Shown here piece after piece: positions 42,635 through 47,258 of a stretch of DNA of 47,258 bases (position 1 is its first letter; each line of letters starts with the position of its first letter). Source of the stretch: Nostoc sp. 106C (GTDB lineage Bacteria > Cyanobacteriota > Cyanobacteriia > Cyanobacteriales > Nostocaceae); contig NZ_MTAW01000014.1 of NCBI RefSeq assembly GCF_002154725.1, positions 1 through 47,258 of the forward strand, given 5' to 3'. The notes under the pieces are model-generated. The model was not told where the DNA came from, searched no databases, and was given only the letters and a program-made list of their open reading frames with translations. The translations under genes were made by a program, and so were the position numbers.

Positions 42635-43435
42635 ATGAGCTTAGATTTACAACTATCAGGTAAAACAGCAATTGTTACAGGTGGTAGTGCGGGTATTGGT
42701 TTAGCGATCGCCAAATCTCTCTATAGTGAAGGTGTGAATGTAGCGATCGCAGCTCGGAATCCAGAACGGTTAGAGAATGCCGTCAGCACGATTCAATCCT
42801 TACCCACACCAGGGGCGAAAGTCATTTCTATAAGTGCCGATTTAACTCAGGCAGAAAGTGTCGAGCGAGTTGTTTCCACCACATTGGCACAGTTTGGACA
42901 GATTGATATTTTAATCAACAATGCAGGTTCAGCCCGTGCAGGCTCTTTCTTGGAGTTGAGTGATGATGCTTTTTTGGATGCTTGGAACCTGAAATTACTA
43001 GGTTATATTCGTTTAGTTAGAGCCGTTGTGCCCCATCTCAAAAGTCGGCGTGATGGGCGAATTGTCAATATTATCGGTGGTGCTGGACGCACACCTCGAC
43101 CAGGATTCCTTCCTGGCGGTACGACCAATGCAGCTTTATTGAACTTCACGCGCGGCATCTCTAAAGAACTAGCCAGAGATAACATTCGCATTAACGCCAT
43201 TTCACCCGGTCTGACAGCAACAGAACGTGCAGAAACTTTGGCACAGCAAAATGCTCAGGCTCGTGGTGTGAGTGTTGAAGAAATTAAAACAGAATCCTTG
43301 CAATCTATTCCTTTAGGGAAAATCGTCAAACCGGAAGAAATAGCTGCATTAGCTTTATTTTTAGTATCTGACCTGGCCTCTTCGATTACAGGTGCAGAGA
43401 TTCTTGTTGATGGTGGGCATACCCCTGGTGTTTAG
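42635..43435 (+). CDS. SDR-fold protein lacking the usual Ser-Tyr-Lys residues
   Basis: A 266-residue short-chain dehydrogenase-type protein. The cofactor motif T-G-G-S-A-G-I-G (15-22) and N-N-A-G (95-98) are intact, and P-G-x-T-A-T-E-R follows. But the active-site stretch reads G-G-A-G-R-T-P-R-P-G-F-L-P-G-G-T-T-N-A-A: Gly replaces the catalytic Tyr (position 161), Asn the Lys (165), and Gly the Ser (148). It probably binds NAD(P) without standard dehydrogenase chemistry, or uses other residues. It is the first gene of an operon with two LLM monooxygenases (18-bp gap), which suggests a role in their pathway. It starts at ATG 42635. Confidence 0.88.
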   Translation: MSLDLQLSGKTAIVTGGSAGIGLAIAKSLYSEGVNVAIAARNPERLENAVSTIQSLPTPGAKVISISADLTQAESVERVVSTTLAQFGQIDILINNAGSARAGSFLELSDDAFLDAWNLKLLGYIRLVRAVVPHLKSRRDGRIVNIIGGAGRTPRPGFLPGGTTNAALLNFTRGISKELARDNIRINAISPGLTATERAETLAQQNAQARGVSVEEIKTESLQSIPLGKIVKPEEIAALALFLVSDLASSITGAEILVDGGHTPGV

Positions 43436-43453
43436 ATACTGACAAATTTCGCA

Positions 43454-44830
43454 ATGACTAGAAAAAACAAACAACTGAGACTAGGTGCATTTCTACATCC
43501 GACTGGACATCACATAGCAGCTTGGCGACATCCTAACGCTCAGGCCAACCCTCTTGATTTTCAGCATTATCAGCAACTGGCACAGACAGCCGAACGCGGA
43601 AAATTTGATATGATTTTCCTTGCAGATGGGGTAGCTGTACGAGATCGCAATTACGATCCAGAAGTGTTGAGCCTTAATGGTAAGCTCGTACACTTTGAAC
43701 CCCTTACCCTACTGTCGGCCTTGTCCGCAGTCACCGAAAATATTGGCTTAGTGGCAACAGCCTCTACCACCTACAACGAACCTTTTCATATCGCTCGCAA
43801 GTTTGCCTCACTAGATTATTTAAGTGGTGGTCGTGCTGGCTGGAATGTTGTCACCTCTGGTACAGAAGCCGAAGCCAAGAACTTCAACCGAGAACAGCAC
43901 TTAGAACACGCACTACGCTACGAACGTGCTAAGGAATTTGTCGAAGTCGTCACTAAACTCTGGGATAGTTGGGAAGATGATGCTTTCCTGCGAGACAAAG
44001 ACTCAGGGATTTACTTTGAACCTGATAAGTTGCACGTTCCCAACCACAAAGGCAAACATTTCTCTGTACGCGGCCCTCTCAATGTTGCTCGTCCTATCCA
44101 AGGGTATCCAGTGATTGTGCAGGCTGGATCTTCTGAAGCTGGTCAGGAACTCGCCGCCGAAACCGCAGAAGTGATATTCACAGCCCAGCAAACTCTCAAA
44201 GAAGCACAAGAATTCTACGCCAGCGTCAAAGGAAGACTGGCAAAATATGGACGTTCTCCTGAGCATCTCAAGATTATGCCAGGGATATTCCCAGTAATTG
44301 GAAGAACTGAGCAGGAAGCGAAGGAAAAGTACGAGCAACTTCAAGAGTTAGTTCATCCGCAAGTGGGACTGGGATTATTAGCATGGGTATATGGTGGCAA
44401 GGATTTATCCGGCTACCCTTTAGATGGGCCGCCGCCAGAATTTCCTGATGATACCAACGGTAGTAAGAGCCGCTTGAAGCTGGTGTCTGATTTGGCAAAT
44501 AGAGAAAACTTGACACTGAGAGAATTATACTTGGCGATCGCAGGTGCAAGAGGTCATAGAACTATTTGGGGCACACCGCAACAAATTGCCGACCAGTTAG
44601 AAGAATGGTTTTTAAATGATGGGGCTGATGGCTTCAACATTATGCCGCCTTATTTATCTGGTGGTTTAGAAGAGTTTGTAGATTTAGTCATTCCCGAATT
44701 ACAACGCCGCGGTCTATTCCGCACAGAGTACGAAGGTCAAACCCTCCGCGAGAATTTGGGATTATCCCGGCCAGTAAATCAGTTCACCACAATTGCCAAC
44801 TCCTCTGAATTAGCAGGTGTATCCGCATAA
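43454..44830 (+). CDS. LLM-class flavin-dependent monooxygenase (NtaA/SnaA/DszA family), copy 2
   Basis: A 458-residue FMNH2-dependent oxygenase, collinear with copy 1 at 26228 and copy 3. The opening L-G-A-F-L-H-P-T-G-H-H-I-A-A-W-R-H-P, then D-M-I-F-L-A-D-G, A-S-T-T-Y-N-E-P-F-H-I-A-R-K-F, G-R-A-G-W-N-V-V-T and Q-A-G-S-S-E-A-G are all present. It is 5 bp from the next gene, so a tandem duplication within one operon. The substrate is unknown. The flavin reductase partner is not in the window. It starts at ATG 43454. Confidence 0.93.
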   Translation: MTRKNKQLRLGAFLHPTGHHIAAWRHPNAQANPLDFQHYQQLAQTAERGKFDMIFLADGVAVRDRNYDPEVLSLNGKLVHFEPLTLLSALSAVTENIGLVATASTTYNEPFHIARKFASLDYLSGGRAGWNVVTSGTEAEAKNFNREQHLEHALRYERAKEFVEVVTKLWDSWEDDAFLRDKDSGIYFEPDKLHVPNHKGKHFSVRGPLNVARPIQGYPVIVQAGSSEAGQELAAETAEVIFTAQQTLKEAQEFYASVKGRLAKYGRSPEHLKIMPGIFPVIGRTEQEAKEKYEQLQELVHPQVGLGLLAWVYGGKDLSGYPLDGPPPEFPDDTNGSKSRLKLVSDLANRENLTLRELYLAIAGARGHRTIWGTPQQIADQLEEWFLNDGADGFNIMPPYLSGGLEEFVDLVIPELQRRGLFRTEYEGQTLRENLGLSRPVNQFTTIANSSELAGVSA

Positions 44831-44835
44831 AAAAA

Positions 44836-46209
44836 ATGAGTAAGAAAAAACAACTTAAACTAGGTGCATTTCTCCCAGACGCAGGCCATCATGTAGCAGC
44901 TTGGCGACATCCCCAAGCCCAAGCAGACGGAGGACTGAATTTTCAGCATTACAAACGACTCGCACAGACAGCTGAACGAGCTAAGTTTGACATGGTTTTC
45001 CTCGCAGATGGTTTAGCCGTCTGGGATCGAGGACAAGGGAAAGAAGCTTTTAGCCGTTCGGGACAATTCAGCGTCCATTTTGAACCACTAACTTTATTGT
45101 CGGCTTTGTCTGTGGTGACAGAGCGTATAGGTTTAGTAGCAACAGCATCAACTACATACGACGAACCCTTTCACCTCGCTCGTAAGTTCGCCTCACTAGA
45201 TTATCTTAGTGGTGGTCGTGCTGGGTGGAATGTTGTCACTTCCTCTGCTGAAGCCGCAGCGAAAAATTTTAGCCGAGAACAGCATTTAGAACACTCACTC
45301 CGCTACGAGAGAGCAACAGAACTTTTAGAGGTTGTCACCAAGCTTTGGGATAGTTGGGAAGATGATGCCTTTATCCGCGATAAAGAATCAGGCGTTTACT
45401 TCCATCCTGAGAAATTACACATTCCTAACCATAAAGGTAAAAATTTCTCGGTACGCGGCCCGTTGAATGTCGCCCGCCCCATTCAAGGGTATCCGGTGAT
45501 TGTGCAAGCTGGTTCCTCCGAAGCTGGTCAAGAACTCGCCGCCCAAACAGCAGAGGTCATTTTCACAGCGCAACAAACTCTGGCGGAAGCACAGGCTTTT
45601 TACTCCAGTGTCAAGGGTAGATTGGCTAAATATGGGCGTTCTCCCGAACATCTCAAAATTATGCCTGGTGTATTTCCGGTGATTGGCAAAACCGAGCAAG
45701 AAGCCAAGGAGAAATACGAGCAACTTCAAGATTTAATTCATCCGTCAGTGGGATTGGGCCTGCTTTCCAGCCTAATAGGTGGGCATGATTTAACAAAATA
45801 TCCCTTAGACGGGCCGCTACCAGATCTGCCAGATACCAACGGTGGCAAAAGCCGTTTGCAACTCATTAAAGACCTTGCTCAAAGAGAGAATTTAACTATT
45901 CGGCAACTATATTTATGGATTGCTGGCGCACGCGGACATCGCACAATTCTTGGTACACCAGAGCAAATTGCTGACCAGCTAGAAGACTGGTTTATTAACG
46001 ATGGGGCTGATGGATTCAACATCATGCCACCTTGGTTACCTGGTGGTTTGGATGAATTTATCGAGTTTGTCATTCCCGAACTGCAACGCCGGGGTATATT
46101 CCGTACTGAGTACGAAGGGCAGACTCTGCGAGAAAATCTTGGTTTACCTCGTCCGGTTAACCAGTTCAGCAAAGTTGCATCCCCTGAACTAGCTGGTGTT
46201 TCTACATGA
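44836..46209 (+). CDS. LLM-class flavin-dependent monooxygenase (NtaA/SnaA/DszA family), copy 3
   Basis: A 457-residue oxygenase, very similar to copy 2 along its whole length. Differences cluster near the N-terminal third (G-L-A-V-W-D-R-G-Q-G-K-E-A-F-S versus G-V-A-V-R-D-R-N-Y-D-P-E-V-L-S) and around residues 300-330, positions that line the active site and its lid in related enzymes. That pattern fits two enzymes for related but different substrates (inference). It starts at ATG 44836, with a run of A just before it. Confidence 0.93.
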   Translation: MSKKKQLKLGAFLPDAGHHVAAWRHPQAQADGGLNFQHYKRLAQTAERAKFDMVFLADGLAVWDRGQGKEAFSRSGQFSVHFEPLTLLSALSVVTERIGLVATASTTYDEPFHLARKFASLDYLSGGRAGWNVVTSSAEAAAKNFSREQHLEHSLRYERATELLEVVTKLWDSWEDDAFIRDKESGVYFHPEKLHIPNHKGKNFSVRGPLNVARPIQGYPVIVQAGSSEAGQELAAQTAEVIFTAQQTLAEAQAFYSSVKGRLAKYGRSPEHLKIMPGVFPVIGKTEQEAKEKYEQLQDLIHPSVGLGLLSSLIGGHDLTKYPLDGPLPDLPDTNGGKSRLQLIKDLAQRENLTIRQLYLWIAGARGHRTILGTPEQIADQLEDWFINDGADGFNIMPPWLPGGLDEFIEFVIPELQRRGIFRTEYEGQTLRENLGLPRPVNQFSKVASPELAGVST

Positions 46210-46348
46210 TTTTACTAGGTTGATTTATAGGTAATGTATGAAAAGTATCTTGTAAAACATCAATTTCATTAAAAAATCACCCCCTATCTCTTTGATTGCA
46301 GAAGGGGGAAATTCAGTCTAGTTGTATCAAAAAAAGTCCCACTTTTTG

Positions 46349-46942
46349 ATGAAACTCTTCTATACACCTAACTCTCCTTTCGCACGCATAGCACGGGTAG
46401 CTGTATTGGAACTCAGACTTAGCGATCGCATTCAAATGCAAAAAGTCACGGTACGAGATCCGAACAGCAATCTACTGAATTACAACCCTACAGGTAAAGT
46501 TCCAACGCTAGCGACTGACGATGGATTTATCTTGAGTGAAACGCGCATAATCTGTGTTTATCTCAATCACTTAAATCCTAAAATCAAACTAATCGCTGAC
46601 ATTTCTCATGCTTTTTTACAGCAACTTGAAGGTATAACAAGTGGATTTCTAGATGGGATTGCTGTCTGGGTGCGGGAGATCAGGCGATCGCGCAATGAAC
46701 AATCACCAGGGATAATCGAGTTAGAGCGCGCGCGAGCCTTGAGAGTTTTAGACTACTTCGAGAAGATTTCAGATAAACTTGACCAAACTCCTAAGCTTGC
46801 TCATATCAGCCTCGCGTCTGCATTGGGATTAGAAATTTGTCTTCCGGAACTGCAATGGCGACAGAACTATCCTCAACTTGCTCGTTGGTATGATGAATTT
46901 TCTGAGCGACCATCTCTGCAAATGACTAAACCAGATTCCTAA
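46349..46942 (+). CDS. glutathione S-transferase family protein
   Basis: A 197-residue protein from ATG 46349; a TTG at 46322 would add nine residues of low-complexity sequence. The thioredoxin-like N-terminal domain begins K-L-F-Y-T-P-N-S-P-F-A-R-I-A-R-V, with Ser9 at the usual catalytic position, and has the cis-Pro and Glu/Ser glutathione-binding pair in G-K-V-P-T-L ... L-S-E-T. The helical C-terminal domain includes W-Y-D-E-F. It may conjugate or reductively cleave substrates of the adjacent monooxygenases; that is inference. Confidence 0.87.
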   Translation: MKLFYTPNSPFARIARVAVLELRLSDRIQMQKVTVRDPNSNLLNYNPTGKVPTLATDDGFILSETRIICVYLNHLNPKIKLIADISHAFLQQLEGITSGFLDGIAVWVREIRRSRNEQSPGIIELERARALRVLDYFEKISDKLDQTPKLAHISLASALGLEICLPELQWRQNYPQLARWYDEFSERPSLQMTKPDS

Positions 46943-47258
46943 TTCAACCTGCCTATTTTGCTATGCGGTTAATTGTGAATTAACGCTCTTTAATCACTCT
47001 CGTGAGATAAAAATCTGCAACCCTTATTATGCCGAACTTTTATAAATTTAGGCGTAGGTTGGGTTGAGGAACGAAACCGAATGGCACTAAGTTTAGTTAC
47101 TTGTTGAGGCAAGCTGGGGGAGCAGGGGGAGACAAAAAATAAGTGTATTCTTGGGTTTTATAGTATTAAGAGTTACTAAAAATTACTCTTTACTTCCCCA
47201 GCCTCCCCAGCCTCCTCAGCTCCCCCAGCTTATCTTCGTGACATTCGGAACGAAACCC
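46943..47258. repeat. right-edge intergenic repeats
   Basis: No gene is seen. GCGTAGGTTGGGTTGAGGAA with following bases (47053-47092) is a common cyanobacterial intergenic repeat. AAGCTGGGGGAGC (47111-47123) and GCTCCCCCAGCTT (47219-47231) are perfect inverted copies about 95 bp apart. 47238-47258 repeats positions 31-51 with one mismatch. Confidence 0.6.

Noticed and set aside
1-47258. CRISPR array, tRNA, rRNA or prophage genes
   Set aside because: I scanned by eye for regular repeat-spacer arrays, T-loop sequences and phage structural genes and found none; the heptamer repeats are too short and contiguous for CRISPR.

Overview
The window looks like a chromosomal segment of a filamentous, probably Nostocales, cyanobacterium. 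The evidence is the high density of HIP1-type GCGATCGC octamers inside and between genes, heptanucleotide tandem repeats between genes, the cyanobacterial cytochrome pair petG/cytM, a cyanobacteria-typical DUF3370 protein, and moderately AT-rich DNA. I saw no rRNA, tRNA, CRISPR array, prophage or intact insertion sequence.

Left part, about 1-20 kb: mostly housekeeping and miscellaneous genes. These are a BNR-repeat protein, a SemiSWEET sugar carrier, a methyltransferase, a decayed Uma2 nuclease, an SH3-domain protein, a DUF3370 protein, a pyroglutamyl-peptidase-like protein, hisH, rsmD, petG (37 codons) divergent from cytM, a parvulin-type isomerase, an RND efflux pump with its adaptor, a DUF2887/Rpn-type nuclease and an ABC exporter. 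Several intergenic regions hold eroded genes: Uma2, a pentapeptide-repeat N-terminus, an O-methyltransferase C-terminus and two HAD hydrolase pieces.

Right part, about 21-47 kb: an accessory catabolic island very rich in oxidoreductases. It holds three LLM flavin-dependent monooxygenases of the NtaA/SnaA/DszA family, a flavin-containing-monooxygenase-like enzyme, an aldo/keto reductase, an alpha/beta hydrolase, two amidohydrolase-type enzymes, a GFA protein and a CmcJ-like oxygenase. It also holds a DUF1932 dehydrogenase, a quinone-oxidoreductase-like MDR, an SDR without the usual catalytic residues, and a GST-like protein. At its centre is an operon of an adenylylsulfate-reductase-like/fumarate-reductase-like flavoprotein, an overlapping two-cluster ferredoxin and a sulfonate/nitrate-type substrate-binding lipoprotein. 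A second copy of the flavoprotein follows and is broken by a 4-bp (GATT) duplication. By analogy with ssu, tau, sfn and dsz loci, the island most likely serves uptake and oxidative cleavage of organosulfur or other small heteroatom compounds. The substrate is not visible from sequence. No transporter permease or ATPase, and no separate flavin reductase, lies in the window, so these partners must be elsewhere or shared.

A dyad motif, TACGGTAA-N10-TTACCGTA, occurs upstream of the RND pump and between the divergent genes at 39.3/39.5 kb, with a degenerate copy between acetolactate decarboxylase and the SDR-LLM-LLM operon. It may be the operator of one regulator linking these units. Both window ends carry the same interspersed intergenic repeat.
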